From NCBI GenBank assembly GCA_947648875.1, contig CANSPM010000010.1, positions 1-64,000 of the forward strand: a DNA stretch of 64,000 nt, in the 5' to 3' direction. This DNA comes from an uncultured Lachnospiraceae bacterium (GTDB taxonomy: Bacteria; Bacillota; Clostridia; Lachnospirales; Lachnospiraceae). Position numbers and translations under genes: made by a program. Under the pieces are notes generated by a model that searched no databases, was not told the DNA's origin, and saw only the letters and a program-made list of their open reading frames with translations. Below, piece after piece: positions 1-9,696 of the stretch (positions within the stretch are counted from its first letter, which is position 1; every line of letters starts with the position of its first letter).

Positions 1-2
1 GA

Positions 3-320
3 GGGGCACGGTCGGAGGCGGCAGTGATGTCCCAAAGAGGGGCACGGTCGGAGGCGGCAGTGATGTCCCAAAGAGGGGCACGGCCGGAGGCGTCTGCGAT
101 GTCCAAAAGAGCGGTCTCGTCAGAAGCGTCGGCAATGTCATGGCAGGAGGAATCGGAGATGTCCGGGAAGGCGTTATGGCAGGAGGAATCGGAGATGTCC
201 GGGAAGGCGTCATGGCAGGAGGAATCGGAGATGTCCGGGAAGGCGTCATGGCAGGAGGAATCGGAGATGTTTGGTAAGCTGTCATGGCAGAAGGAATCGG
301 CAATGCCGGAGAGAGCGGCA
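3..320 (+). repeat. 36-nt coding minisatellite (12-residue repeats)
   Basis: Two related blocks lie in frame in the first gene. Block one (about 3-140) has copies around GARSEAAVMSQR. Block two (141 to about 320) has copies around WQEESEMSGKAS, at 141, 177, 213 and 249, then a decayed one. The period is 36 nt throughout, so copy-number change keeps the frame. There are no spacers, so this is not a CRISPR array. Confidence 0.8.
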
Positions 321-1025
321 GGATACAGGGAAGCCGTGATGCACCAAAGTAGGACAGGACGGGAGGAAGCCGTGATGCACGAAAGGACGGCATGGCCCGG
401 AGAGACGGCCTGGGAGGAGGAGAATGCGCACCCGGAGGGAGCGGTTTTGCAGGAGAACCGGTTCCGGACAGCGAGGGCAAACCGGACAGGAAGGCAACCT
501 TACAGGGCAGGGCATGGGGGAGAGACCAGAGAGTGGCAGAAAGCACGCATTCAGCGCAGATACAGAGGCCGCACGCACAGGGACCAACAGGCGCAACCTG
601 CGGGGCATCCCATAGCCAGCCCGGTGGCAGGTCAGGTGGATGTGCTGGAGGGGCAGGGGCACAGGGGGGTGCTTCTCACCCCGGAGGACAACAAAGTCTA
701 TGCTCCGGCCTCGGGCAAAATCATCCGTCTGTATCCCCGTGGAAATGAGTTCCTGCTACGCACGGACAGCGGCGTGGTGCTGCGGCTGCGGGCCGGTGAG
801 CGGGACGCGGATATGACCAGAGACTATTTTCGGCCCAGGATTATGCAGAATGAATTTGTGGGGAAGGGAAAGCTGCTGCTGGAATACGACAGAGAGGCGC
901 TGGCCAGAGACGGCTATGACACGCATGTTTCCATGACAGTGGAGGAGGAGGAGCGCAGCTATGATCTGTCCGTCACTGGCTCTATGTGGGTAAAAAACGG
1001 GCAGGATTGCCTGTGGGTGTTGTAG
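3..1025 (+). CDS. Repeat-rich protein with degenerate PTS EIIA (glucose-type) domain, 5' partial
   Basis: The frame is open to the left edge of the window, inside a repeat, so the true start is probably upstream; the first in-window start codon is GTG at 24. About 200 residues of low-complexity, charged sequence (12-residue repeats, then Arg/Gln-rich) precede a C-terminal domain from about 605. That domain matches the type 1 EIIA (Crr-like) fold: a PIASPVAGQV opening, a VYAPASGKI strand and a LLLEYD segment near the end. In the family two histidines relay phosphate. Aligning by eye, the first position reads GNEF instead of NHAF and the second reads RLRAG instead of the VHFG/IHIG type, so both histidines appear lost. 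I infer a non-catalytic, perhaps regulatory or scaffolding role. The domain call is fairly sure, the role unknown. Confidence 0.6.
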   Translation, partial: GARSEAAVMSQRGARSEAAVMSQRGARPEASAMSKRAVSSEASAMSWQEESEMSGKALWQEESEMSGKASWQEESEMSGKASWQEESEMFGKLSWQKESAMPERAAGYREAVMHQSRTGREEAVMHERTAWPGETAWEEENAHPEGAVLQENRFRTARANRTGRQPYRAGHGGETREWQKARIQRRYRGRTHRDQQAQPAGHPIASPVAGQVDVLEGQGHRGVLLTPEDNKVYAPASGKIIRLYPRGNEFLLRTDSGVVLRLRAGERDADMTRDYFRPRIMQNEFVGKGKLLLEYDREALARDGYDTHVSMTVEEEERSYDLSVTGSMWVKNGQDCLWVL

Positions 1026-1048
1026 GCAAAGGAAATATATGTTATACT
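1020..1048 (+). promoter_or_regulatory. Putative sigma-A promoter for the GH43 gene
   Basis: TTGTAG at 1020-1025 overlaps the stop of the preceding gene. It is separated by 17 nt from TATACT at 1043-1048, which lies about 80 nt upstream of the GH43 start. Confidence 0.45.
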
Positions 1049-1129
1049 TTTTCCATAGTTTTAAAATAAATTCGGTAATTTTTTACAGCGTATCAGCGAG
1101 CGTGCGATTGTAATGAACAGGAGGAAACT

Positions 1130-2683
1130 ATGGACAAGAGTAAGATCAGGAAAATGTGGATTGCGGACCAGGGGGACGGCACTTACAAAAATCCCATCCT
1201 CTATACGGATTATTCTGACCCGGACGCCATCCGGGTGGGGGAGGACTATTTTATGGTTGCCTCCAGTTTCTGCAATGCCCCGGCGGTGCCGCTGCTGCAC
1301 TCCCGGGATCTGGTAAACTGGAAAGTCATAAACTATGTCTGGAACAAAATGCCCTTTGACGCTTACGACAAGCCCTTGCATGGCTGCGGTGCCTGGGCTC
1401 CCTCCATCCGTTATCATAAAGGGACCTACTATGTGTTTGTGCCCATGCCGGACGAGGGGATCATGATGAGCAAAACGACGGATCCCTGGGGCAAATGGTC
1501 CAAGCCCTCCTTTGTGCGCAAGGTGGTGGGCTGGATTGATCCCTGTCCCTTTTGGGATGACGACGGCAAAGCCTACATGGTGACGGCTTTTGCCAGAAGC
1601 CGCATCGGGTTCAAGAGTTTTCTCTATATGTCCCCTATGGAGCCGGACTGTTCCGGCGTGCTGGATGACGGACAGTTTGTTTATGACGGTCATGCCACCC
1701 AGCCCACCATCGAGGGGCCGAAGCTGTATAAGAGAAACGGATATTATTATATTTTTGCTCCGGCGGGAGGCGTGAAACCCGGCTGGCAGACTGTGTTGCG
1801 TTCCCGGAATATCTATGGCCCCTATGAGGAAAAGATTGTGCTGCATCAGGGCAATACCCCGGTAAACGGCCCTCATCAGGGGGCCTGGGTGGATACCCCG
1901 GACGGACAGGATTGGTTTTTACACTTTCAGGATGTGGGCAACACGGGGCGGATCGTGCATCTCCAGCCCATGCGCTGGGTGGACGACTGGCCGGTGATCG
2001 GCGTGAATCCGGATGAGAACGGATGCGGAGAACCGGTGCTGCATTATGATAAGCCCGCAGTGGGCGCTACATATCCCATAGACGCACCCGAGGACAGCGA
2101 TTTCTTCGAGGGGGAAAAGCTGGGATTACAGTGGCAGTGGAATGCCAATTATCGGGACGACTGGTACAGTCTGGGAGATGGCAGACTTACTTTGTACGCC
2201 CAGGAAAGCGATCCTGGTTTGCAGCTCTGTGATATTCCCAATCTGATGCTCCAGAAGTGGCCCGCCCCCCAGTTTCAGATAACCGCGAGCCTCCGCCTGG
2301 AAAACTTCAAAGAAGGCGACGCGGCGGGGCTGGTGTCTCAGTGCGGCCATTACGCCGGTCTGTTGGTGTGTCAAAAAGGCGGAAAAAGGATACTCCAGCA
2401 ACGCACGGGTAACTGGACCAAGAACGATGAGACGCGCAAGGATGTGGCGGTTCTGTCAGAGGAAACGGAGAGTCTGTACCTGCGGATGCTTGTGAGACAG
2501 GAGAAGGAGGTATCATTCTGCTATAGTCTCACAGAGGAGGGGGAGTATCGACCTGTGGGAGAATGTGTGGAGGCGACGCCCGGACGCTGGGTGGGCGTGA
2601 AAGCAGGTCTGACAGCTATCAATGAAAGCGGCGTTCCCGGCGGCAGTATGGCAGTGGATTACTTTGTGTTTGAGGAATTGTAG
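1130..2683 (+). CDS. Glycoside hydrolase family 43 beta-xylosidase/arabinofuranosidase-like
   Basis: A 517-residue cytoplasmic protein with no signal peptide. The N-terminal five-bladed propeller shows the GH43 signatures: SDPD near residue 30 (general base Asp), DPCPFWDDDG (pKa-modulating Asp) and IEGPKLYKRNGYYY with the acid Glu at about 195. A C-terminal beta-sandwich of about 190 residues, typical of two-domain beta-xylosidases, follows from about residue 325. The family removes xylose or arabinose from the non-reducing end of xylo-oligosaccharides. The start is the ATG after GGAGG at 1120-1124. It is followed by a hairpin without a T tract. Exact substrate cannot be read from sequence. 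Confidence 0.88.
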   Translation: MDKSKIRKMWIADQGDGTYKNPILYTDYSDPDAIRVGEDYFMVASSFCNAPAVPLLHSRDLVNWKVINYVWNKMPFDAYDKPLHGCGAWAPSIRYHKGTYYVFVPMPDEGIMMSKTTDPWGKWSKPSFVRKVVGWIDPCPFWDDDGKAYMVTAFARSRIGFKSFLYMSPMEPDCSGVLDDGQFVYDGHATQPTIEGPKLYKRNGYYYIFAPAGGVKPGWQTVLRSRNIYGPYEEKIVLHQGNTPVNGPHQGAWVDTPDGQDWFLHFQDVGNTGRIVHLQPMRWVDDWPVIGVNPDENGCGEPVLHYDKPAVGATYPIDAPEDSDFFEGEKLGLQWQWNANYRDDWYSLGDGRLTLYAQESDPGLQLCDIPNLMLQKWPAPQFQITASLRLENFKEGDAAGLVSQCGHYAGLLVCQKGGKRILQQRTGNWTKNDETRKDVAVLSEETESLYLRMLVRQEKEVSFCYSLTEEGEYRPVGECVEATPGRWVGVKAGLTAINESGVPGGSMAVDYFVFEEL

Positions 2684-2719
2684 GTGTTATCCGTGTGGAC
2701 TGGCACCTGGGAGAGAGAA

Positions 2720-2746
2720 GATAGCCCCGCCTTGCGCGGGGCTATC
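2720..2746 (+). terminator. Perfect hairpin after the GH43 gene
   Basis: An 11-bp perfect GC-rich stem (GATAGCCCCGC paired with GCGGGGCTATC) has a 5-nt loop. No T run follows, so it may act as an RNA-stabilising or Rho-assisted end rather than a classical intrinsic terminator. Confidence 0.45.
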
Positions 2747-2772
2747 CCGACCTGAAAATGGGGAGAAGTCAT

Positions 2773-3129
2773 ATGTATTTTTTATTGGTTTTAAATCTGA
2801 TTGTACCGTTTGTAATGATTTTGGTCGGATATTTATTTAAGAAACACCCTATTACGGATATGGACTCCCATAATGGATACAATACGCCCACCTCACGCAA
2901 ATCCCAGGAACATTGGGACTACGCGCAAAGCATTGCGCCGGATGTTTTTATTGGACTTGGCAAAACAGCGGGTCTGACAGAGATTGTCCTGAATCTGTTT
3001 CTGCTGCTGTTCAGAATGCCAGTACATTTCTCCATAACAGTTGGGGAAGTTGTGGGGATTGGCTTTTTACTTTGGGGCTTTTATATGACAGATACCAAAA
3101 TAGAGGAGAACTTTTCAATCGATAAATAA
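2773..3129 (+). CDS. SdpI-like small membrane protein
   Basis: A protein of about 118 residues with three predicted membrane helices (about 3-22, 65-83 and 88-107). Between helices 1 and 2 lies the family hallmark: HNGYNTPTSRKSQEHWDYA, a version of the GYRTxxSxxxxxxWxxAN motif of SdpI (YhfL-type) proteins. SdpI of Bacillus gives immunity to a secreted toxin and titrates a repressor at the membrane. Most family members are uncharacterised, and no toxin gene is adjacent here. The start at 2773 is preferred over 2758 because GGGGAGA lies just before it. Confidence 0.7.
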   Translation: MYFLLVLNLIVPFVMILVGYLFKKHPITDMDSHNGYNTPTSRKSQEHWDYAQSIAPDVFIGLGKTAGLTEIVLNLFLLLFRMPVHFSITVGEVVGIGFLLWGFYMTDTKIEENFSIDK

Positions 3130-3307
3130 TGTGTAATTGCATTTGAGACTTGCACAAATCCACAGTTTCTATTTTGGGAAATAAGCATAACCGCTTTCCT
3201 TCCACAACAGGTATAGGAGAAAAACGGCCTGGGATGCTTTTACGGGAAAACGGATCAGGGAACGGCCAAAAGCGGCAGGATTTTATAGAAAATTTAGAAA
3301 AAAGGGA

Positions 3308-3335
3308 TTGCATTTTAAATGCCGTGTGTTATATT
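3308..3335 (+). promoter_or_regulatory. Putative sigma-A promoter of clpB
   Basis: TTGCAT at 3308-3313, a 16-nt spacer and TATATT at 3330-3335. No CIRCE inverted repeat or CtsR-type direct repeat was seen around it. Confidence 0.5.
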
Positions 3336-3382
3336 TGTTATAGAACAGAAAACAAATGCGTATGTCGAGAGGAGTGAGATGC

Positions 3383-5974
3383 ATGAATATTTCAAAATTT
3401 ACGCAAAAGTCCATGCAGGCTGTGCAAAACTGTGAAAAACTGGCCTATGAGTACGGTAATCAGGAGATCGAGCAGGAGCATCTGCTACAAAGTCTGCTGA
3501 CCATAGACGACAGCCTGATTCTGAAGTTGATTGAGAAAATGGAGATTCAGAAAGAGCATTTTCTAAACCGGGTGGAGCAGGCTCTGCAAAAGCGGGTGAA
3601 AGTGCAGGGAGGCCAGGTCTATATGGGACAGCATCTGAACAAGGTGCTGATTTCCGCAGAGGATGAGGCCAAACAGTTGGGGGACGAATATGTCTCCGTG
3701 GAGCATCTGGTGCTGGCCATGTTGCGTTATCCCAGCCGGGAGGTAGAGGCCATCTGGAAGGAGTACGGCATCACCAGGGAGCGCTTTTTGCAGGCGTTGT
3801 CCACAGTGCGGGGCAATCAGAGAGTGACCAGCGACAATCCGGAGGCAACCTATGACACTCTGGAGAAGTACGGGCAGGAGTTGGTGGAGAGAGCGCGCAA
3901 CCAGAAACTTGACCCGGTGATCGGGCGGGACAGCGAGATCCGCAATGTGATCCGCATCCTTTCCCGCAAGACCAAGAACAATCCGGTATTGATCGGCGAA
4001 CCCGGCGTGGGTAAGACCGCCGTGGTGGAGGGATTGGCCCAGCGTATTGTCCGGGGGGATGTGCCCCAGGGGCTGAAAGACAAGAAGCTCTTCTCTCTGG
4101 ATATGGGCGCGCTGGTGGCCGGAGCGAAGTATCGGGGCGAATTTGAGGAGCGCCTGAAAGCGGTGCTGGAGGATGTGAAGCAGTCCGACGGACAGATTAT
4201 TTTGTTTATAGATGAGTTACACACCATTGTGGGAGCCGGAAAATCCGACGGCGCCATGGACGCGGGGAATATGTTAAAGCCCATGCTGGCCCGGGGGGAG
4301 CTGCACTGTATCGGCGCCACCACTCTGGACGAGTACCGCCAGTATATCGAGAAAGACCCTGCCCTGGCCCGCCGTTTCCAGCCGGTGTTAGTGGATGAAC
4401 CCACGGTGGAGGACACCATTTCCATTCTCAGAGGCCTGAAAGAGCGCTATGAGGTTTACCACGGCGTGAAGATTATGGACAATGCCCTGGTCAGCGCCGC
4501 CACTCTGTCCAGCCGCTATATTTCGGACCGCTTTCTCCCGGACAAGGCTATAGACCTGGTGGATGAGGCCTGCGCTTTGATTAAGACGGAATTGGACAGT
4601 CTGCCCACGGAACTGGATGAATTGCAGCGCAAAGTCATGCAGATGGAGATTGAGGAGGCGGCGCTGAAAAAGGAGGACGACCGTTTGAGCCAGGAGCGCC
4701 TGGCCGACCTGCAAAAGGAATTGGCGGAACTGAAAGAGGAGTTTGCAGGGCGCAAGGCGCAGTGGGACAATGAGAAAAAATCGGTGGAGGATCTGTCAAA
4801 GCTGCGGGAGCAGATTGACGATGTGAACAATCAGATTCAGATTGCCCAGCGGGACGGGAATCTGGAAAAGGCTGCCGAACTCAGTTATGGCACGCTGCCC
4901 GCTCTGAAAAAGCAGTTGGAGATCGAGGAGGAGAAGGTCAACGCCAGGGATATGTCTCTGGTGCATGAGAAGGTGTCCGACGAGGAGATCGCCAAGATTA
5001 TTTCCCGCTGGACGGGTATTCCGGTTTCCAAACTGACGGAGAGCGAGCGCAACAAGACGCTGCACCTGGACGAGGAACTGCACAAAAGGGTGATCGGACA
5101 GGACGAGGGCGTAACCAAGGTAAGTGAGGCCATTATCCGTTCCAAGGCGGGTATCAAAGACCCGGGCAAGCCCATCGGCTCCTTCCTGTTTTTAGGACCC
5201 ACCGGCGTGGGCAAGACGGAACTGGCCAAATCTTTGGCGGCGGCGCTGTTCGACGACGAGAACAATATGGTGCGCATCGACATGAGCGAGTATATGGAGA
5301 AATATTCCGTATCCCGTCTGATCGGGGCTCCTCCCGGATATGTGGGCTACGAGGAGGGAGGGCAGCTCACGGAGGCTGTCAGAAGGAAACCTTATTCGGT
5401 GGTTCTCTTTGACGAGGTGGAGAAAGCCCACCCCGATGTGTTCAATGTGCTGTTGCAAGTGCTGGACGATGGTCGGATCACGGATTCCCAGGGACGCACC
5501 GTAGACTTTAAGAACACCATACTGATCATGACTTCCAATATCGGAGCCCCTTACCTGCTGGACGGTATTCAGGAGGACGGCAGCATCTCTGCGGAGGCGG
5601 AGGAGGCGGTGATGAACGAGCTGCGGGCTCATTTCAGACCGGAATTTTTAAACCGGCTGGATGAGACCATTCTGTTTAAGCCATTGACCAGGGAAAATAT
5701 CGGCGGTATTATCACGCTGATCGTCAAGGGGCTGAATCATCGTCTGACAGACAGAGACCTGACCATCTTTTTGACGCCGGAAGCGGAGCGCTTTATCATT
5801 GATCAGGCCTATGACCCGGTATATGGGGCACGTCCCTTGAAACGGTATATTCAGAAACATGTGGAGACTTTGGCGGCCAAGTTGATCCTGTCCGACCAGG
5901 TGGAACAGGGCGATACCATTCAGATCCAGGTGGAGGGTGAAGCGCTGACGGCGGTTTCGGTTTCCAGAGAATAA
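3383..5974 (+). CDS. clpB: ATP-dependent disaggregase ClpB
   Basis: A Hsp100 chaperone of about 863 residues that works with DnaK to pull polypeptides out of aggregates. All landmarks are present: an N-terminal Clp repeat domain starting [19 protein letters not shown], a first AAA+ module with GEPGVGKT near residue 205 and a FIDELHT Walker B, a long Glu/Lys-rich coiled-coil middle domain (about 410-525), and a second AAA+ module with GPTGVGKT near 606, the GYVGYEEGG pore loop and a DEVEKAH Walker B. No ClpP-binding IGF loop was noticed, as expected for ClpB. ATG 3383 is chosen because GAGAGGAG precedes it and homologues begin there; ATG 3356 would add nine residues. It is monocistronic, ending at a strong terminator. 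Confidence 0.96.
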   Translation: MNISKFTQKSMQAVQNCEKLAYEYGNQEIEQEHLLQSLLTIDDSLILKLIEKMEIQKEHFLNRVEQALQKRVKVQGGQVYMGQHLNKVLISAEDEAKQLGDEYVSVEHLVLAMLRYPSREVEAIWKEYGITRERFLQALSTVRGNQRVTSDNPEATYDTLEKYGQELVERARNQKLDPVIGRDSEIRNVIRILSRKTKNNPVLIGEPGVGKTAVVEGLAQRIVRGDVPQGLKDKKLFSLDMGALVAGAKYRGEFEERLKAVLEDVKQSDGQIILFIDELHTIVGAGKSDGAMDAGNMLKPMLARGELHCIGATTLDEYRQYIEKDPALARRFQPVLVDEPTVEDTISILRGLKERYEVYHGVKIMDNALVSAATLSSRYISDRFLPDKAIDLVDEACALIKTELDSLPTELDELQRKVMQMEIEEAALKKEDDRLSQERLADLQKELAELKEEFAGRKAQWDNEKKSVEDLSKLREQIDDVNNQIQIAQRDGNLEKAAELSYGTLPALKKQLEIEEEKVNARDMSLVHEKVSDEEIAKIISRWTGIPVSKLTESERNKTLHLDEELHKRVIGQDEGVTKVSEAIIRSKAGIKDPGKPIGSFLFLGPTGVGKTELAKSLAAALFDDENNMVRIDMSEYMEKYSVSRLIGAPPGYVGYEEGGQLTEAVRRKPYSVVLFDEVEKAHPDVFNVLLQVLDDGRITDSQGRTVDFKNTILIMTSNIGAPYLLDGIQEDGSISAEAEEAVMNELRAHFRPEFLNRLDETILFKPLTRENIGGIITLIVKGLNHRLTDRDLTIFLTPEAERFIIDQAYDPVYGARPLKRYIQKHVETLAAKLILSDQVEQGDTIQIQVEGEALTAVSVSRE

Positions 5975-6108
5975 AGTGTTTACCAGGGCTCCAATTCCCA
6001 AGGCGTAAGGTGCTGATACACGTTTCTGCTTCCATGTTTCAGTGTTAAGAGAAGAATCGGGCAGTGGCACATATAGTCTACAGGTAAAAGCAAAAAATAA
6101 GACTACAG

Positions 6109-6146
6109 ACAGTTCCGGTGGTGTGAACAGACCGGAACTGTTTTTT
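6109..6146 (+). terminator. Intrinsic terminator of clpB
   Basis: Stem ACAGTTCCGGT (6109-6119) pairs perfectly with ACCGGAACTGT (6131-6141) around an 11-nt loop, with a run of six T at 6141-6146. Confidence 0.88.
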
Positions 6147-6385
6147 ACGTTTATTTCATATTCTATGCAATAGAAGCCAAGACGGCGATTGAGGGGAGGA
6201 TAAGCAAACGTCGCAGGAGGAGAGCAAACACTTGAGTCAAGATATAGTTTTGATTGATGTTTCTGCGAGAGTATGGTAATATTTTTTCTGTAATCCCGGC
6301 GTTACAAACCAGGAGTTTTCTTAGTCGGAGTCAGAGCCTGGACTTTATTGTTTTGGAGGAATGGAGGAAAATTGTAAGTATAATT

Positions 6386-7732
6386 ATGGCACAGAAAGAT
6401 TTGACAAAGGGATCGGTATTTTCCACCCTGTGTTTTTTTGCGTTACCGATGATATTGGGCAATATTTTGCAGCAGGGATATAATATTGTGGACACCTGGG
6501 TAGTGGGGCGTTATGCGGGTTCCGACGCGCTGGCGGCCGTGGGAGCGGCTTTTGCCCTGATGACTTTTCTGACTTCCGTTCTGCTGGGGCTGTGCATGGG
6601 CAGTGGCGTGGTGTTTTCCCTCTGCTTTGGCAGGCGGGATGAAGATGGGCTGGAAAAGGGCATCTGCGCTTCTTTTCTGTTGGCTATGGTCATAGCGGCG
6701 TTCCTCACTTTCCTCTCCCTGCTGGGGGTGGAGGGAATTATGGTCTGGATGCATATTCCCTGGGAAATCAGAGATATCACCAGGGAGTATCTGGTTCTGA
6801 TCTTCTGGGGGATACCGGCCGTTGCCCTGTACAATTTTTTCGGAGCTTATCTGAAAGCCATGGGCAACTCGGTGGTTCCGCTGGTATTTCTGGGAATTTC
6901 CACAGTGCTGAACATCGGGTTGGACATCCTTTTTGTGGCCGTTTGGCAGCAGGGGACGGCGGGGGCGGCGACGGCCACCATTATTGCCCAGTACATATCG
7001 GGATTGGGTATTGGTATCTATGTCTTTGCAACCGGCAAGACGATCCGGAAAGCGTTTTCCAGATTTCGTGTCAGCGGGACCAGTCTGAGAGAGATCGCCA
7101 ATTATTCCGTACTGACCTGTATGCAGCAGTCGGTGATGAATCTGGGGATTCTGATGGTGCAGGGGCTGGTAAACAGCTTTGGCACCACGGTGATGGCGGC
7201 GTTTGCGGCGGCGGTGAAAGTGGACGCCTTTGCCTATATGCCGGCCCAGGAGTACGGCAATGCCTTTTCCACGTTTATCGCTCAGAACAGGGGAGCGGGG
7301 GAAGGGGAGAGAATCCGGAAAGGGGTGCGCCTGGGGGTGCTGACCACCGTTACCTATTGTGTGCTGGTATCTCTGATCCTTTGGTTTCTGGCGGAACCTT
7401 TGATGCTGATTTTCATAGACCCGGGTGAGAGCGCCATCCTTGCGGAAGGGGTGCGGTATCTGCACACGGTGGGGCCTTTTTACTGTGGGATCGGCTGCCT
7501 GTTCCTGTTTTACGGGCTGTACCGGGCCATCGGAAAGCCGGGCATCTCGGTGGTGCTGACCGTGGTATCTCTGGGGACGAGGGTGGCGCTGGCCTATACC
7601 TTGTCGGCCCTCCCGTTTATGGGGGTGGAAGGGATTTGGTGGGCTATCCCCATCGGCTGGGGGCTGGCGGATCTGCTGGGCAGTCTGGTTTATATCAGAC
7701 ACAGGAAATGGGAGAAGGAGAAAATCAAATGA
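6386..7732 (+). CDS. MATE family efflux transporter
   Basis: About 448 residues in twelve membrane segments with the two-fold repeated MATE arrangement. The first half opens FALPMILGNILQQGYNIVD, the canonical PxxxxxxxxxxxxxxD pattern of the NorM/DinF branch. The second half repeats it at about 240-270. MATE proteins export cationic drugs or metabolites using Na+ or H+ gradients. Homology begins at ATG 6386; a GGAGG element lies about 15-20 nt upstream, which is long, so the exact start is less certain. The 411-base stretch before it contains the clpB terminator and otherwise no recognisable gene. Confidence 0.85.
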   Translation: MAQKDLTKGSVFSTLCFFALPMILGNILQQGYNIVDTWVVGRYAGSDALAAVGAAFALMTFLTSVLLGLCMGSGVVFSLCFGRRDEDGLEKGICASFLLAMVIAAFLTFLSLLGVEGIMVWMHIPWEIRDITREYLVLIFWGIPAVALYNFFGAYLKAMGNSVVPLVFLGISTVLNIGLDILFVAVWQQGTAGAATATIIAQYISGLGIGIYVFATGKTIRKAFSRFRVSGTSLREIANYSVLTCMQQSVMNLGILMVQGLVNSFGTTVMAAFAAAVKVDAFAYMPAQEYGNAFSTFIAQNRGAGEGERIRKGVRLGVLTTVTYCVLVSLILWFLAEPLMLIFIDPGESAILAEGVRYLHTVGPFYCGIGCLFLFYGLYRAIGKPGISVVLTVVSLGTRVALAYTLSALPFMGVEGIWWAIPIGWGLADLLGSLVYIRHRKWEKEKIK

Positions 7733-7943
7733 AAGCAGGCATGCGGAGCCGTTTACAGAGATGGAGAAAGGGCGGAGGGTGTCCAAACCGTCACGGATAC
7801 GCCAAGTCACAGAGACATGGAGGAATTTGAGAGAAACTGCGAAAAGGCCTCTCAAATATTCGCCGGATTTGTCAGAGGCATGTTGGAAGAAATGGGCAAT
7901 GGGTGACAGGCGGTCGGGAGCAGAGCGAAAGGAATACAATAAT

Positions 7944-9491
7944 ATGGAAAAAAGATTCAGGATGCAGGGGGAATATCTGTATGTGCCGGTCTGCGCGGGC
8001 AGGGAGGAGAGGAAACTGGAAATCTTTCTGACACATGGGGCGGGTACGCCGGAAAAGATTTTTGAGTTCATGGTTCCGGCGGACGGGGACGCTAAAGAGG
8101 AGTATATCTGGGATTTTTATGCGGAAATACCGGTTCGGCAGTACCGGGGCCGGGAACTCATTATCTGCGGGGCGTTTCCCCGGGGTTTTGGGGAGAGGAT
8201 CATGGTGGGCGATAAGCGCCGGGGCGGGAATTGCCCGCGACCGGCGATCCATTTTACCGCAGACAGCGGCTGGACCAATGACCCCAACGGACTGATCTAT
8301 ACGGATGGTTTATACCATCTGTATTTTCAGTACAATCCGTTTAACACTTCCTGGAACAATATGAGCTGGGGACATGCGGTCAGCAGGGATCTGCTTCATT
8401 GGAAGCAGGAGGACACGGTACTGTTCCCGGACAGGAGCGGAACCATGTTCTCCGGCTGCGCCATCACCAACCACAGAGAGTTGCTGGGGCTGCCCAGGGA
8501 GGCGCTGCTGTTTTTCTACACGGCGGCGGGCGGCAGCAACGAGTGGAGCAGGGGACAGGAATTTACCCAGAAAATTGCCTACAGTCTGGACGGCGGCAGG
8601 ACGCTTTCCAAAGTGGAGGCCCCCTGCCTGGCCACCGTGTGCCGGGAGAACAGGGACCCAAAAGTTTACTGGCATGAGGAGTCTCAGGCCTATGTGATGG
8701 TGCTGTGGCTGGAAGAGAACGACTTTGGGGTATTCCGTTCCCGGGATTTGACCCACTGGGAGCAGTCGGACAGACTGACTCTGGAGGGGGCGTGGGAGTG
8801 CCCGGACCTCTTCTGTCTGAAGGGCGAAGAAGAGGAATCCTGCTGGTTTTTCTGGTCGGCAGACGGTTTCTGCTATCCCGGGGAATTTGACGGATATCGT
8901 TTCCGGCCCCATGGCGTCAGACAGCAGGCATATGTAAACAAAATTCCCTATGCGGCACAGACCTGGTATGGGGTGACGGGGCGTGTGGTCTCTATTCCCT
9001 GGCTGCGGATAGAGAATGACGGCAGGCCGTTTACCGGCGCTTACGGCATTCCGGTGGAACTGGGCTGTAAAAAGACGGAGGAGGGCTATGTGCTGATCCA
9101 GAAGCCGGTGCGGGAACTACTGAAGCAGAAAAGTAAGTTGGGAGACAGCGCCATAACGCACAGGGACGGGAAAATAATCTGTAGGCCCGGGACGGGAAAG
9201 GCGCTGGTGTTTGAGATGCGGGTGACGGAACACTACATGGGAGAGTGTGCATGGGAGATTAACGGCAGCAAGGTAAGCTATAATCGGGACACCGGGAAGT
9301 TTGCGGTGGACGGAGAAGCGGATCAGGCAGGCTGTGGATACAGGGACATGATTTTTCTTGTAGATGACAGGATTCTGGAGGTATTTTTTGACGGCGGCAT
9401 TTGTCTGGGGACATTTCTCCTGCGGGAGAGGGAAGTCAGAGTGGAACTGCCGGACGCGTTTGTGGAGAAGTATCTGGCCAGTGAAGTATGA
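7944..9491 (+). CDS. Glycoside hydrolase family 32 fructosidase (levanase/inulinase/sucrase type)
   Basis: A 515-residue intracellular enzyme. Roughly the first 95 residues form an extra N-terminal beta-rich domain, as in some levanases. The five-bladed propeller then begins with WTNDPNGL (nucleophile Asp), followed by the RDPKV motif and WECPDLF, whose Glu is the acid/base. A C-terminal beta-sandwich completes the fold. GH32 enzymes release fructose from sucrose, kestose, levan or inulin; the lack of a signal peptide argues for imported fructo-oligosaccharides or sucrose. The start ATG follows AAAGGA at 7928-7933. The 211 bases after the MATE gene show no separate gene. Confidence 0.87.
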   Translation: MEKRFRMQGEYLYVPVCAGREERKLEIFLTHGAGTPEKIFEFMVPADGDAKEEYIWDFYAEIPVRQYRGRELIICGAFPRGFGERIMVGDKRRGGNCPRPAIHFTADSGWTNDPNGLIYTDGLYHLYFQYNPFNTSWNNMSWGHAVSRDLLHWKQEDTVLFPDRSGTMFSGCAITNHRELLGLPREALLFFYTAAGGSNEWSRGQEFTQKIAYSLDGGRTLSKVEAPCLATVCRENRDPKVYWHEESQAYVMVLWLEENDFGVFRSRDLTHWEQSDRLTLEGAWECPDLFCLKGEEEESCWFFWSADGFCYPGEFDGYRFRPHGVRQQAYVNKIPYAAQTWYGVTGRVVSIPWLRIENDGRPFTGAYGIPVELGCKKTEEGYVLIQKPVRELLKQKSKLGDSAITHRDGKIICRPGTGKALVFEMRVTEHYMGECAWEINGSKVSYNRDTGKFAVDGEADQAGCGYRDMIFLVDDRILEVFFDGGICLGTFLLREREVRVELPDAFVEKYLASEV

Positions 9492-9658
9492 TACAGAGAA
9501 ACAGTTTGGCCAACCTGTTGAGAGTAGGTAATCTTTACTAAGTTCTTCTTTCTCATTTTGGTAAACTCCACGAAACGAATCATTCTTCGCAAAGTGCATT
9601 GTATTCCCTCTCAAAATTTGCTAATATCTAACTAACAATTAACTAATAAAGTGATTAA

Positions 9659-9671
9659 TTGTACTTAACAA
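9659..9671. promoter_or_regulatory. Possible LacI-type operator before the GH36 gene
   Basis: TTGTACTTAACAA has matching TTGT/ACAA arms and sits 25 bases before the alpha-galactosidase start. It is close to a TATTAT element at 9676-9681. The symmetry is only partial, so this is a suggestion, supported mainly by the LacI gene downstream. The rest of 9492-9696 holds no gene I can support. Confidence 0.25.
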
Positions 9672-9696
9672 AATATATTATAAGTGAAAGGAAGAA

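Noticed and set aside
3..320. 36-nt repeats resembling a CRISPR array
   Set aside because: Repeats are contiguous without spacers, keep a reading frame and vary like a coding minisatellite. The same holds for 35440-35619.
1061..1876. 271-codon minus-strand frame
   Set aside because: Shadow of the GH43 gene.
3308..3382. CIRCE or CtsR site before clpB
   Set aside because: Searched by eye for TTAGCACTC/GAGTGCTAA and tandem GGTCAAA; neither was found.
6443..8071. 542-codon open frame on the minus strand
   Set aside because: It lies opposite the MATE gene, has Pro/His/Arg-rich composition without any family trait, and is a shadow of high-GC coding.
9323..9614. Minus-strand frames of 89 and 165 codons at the GH32 3' end
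   Set aside because: A GAGAGGG element precedes one of them, but the translated products resemble nothing and mostly run antisense to GH32.
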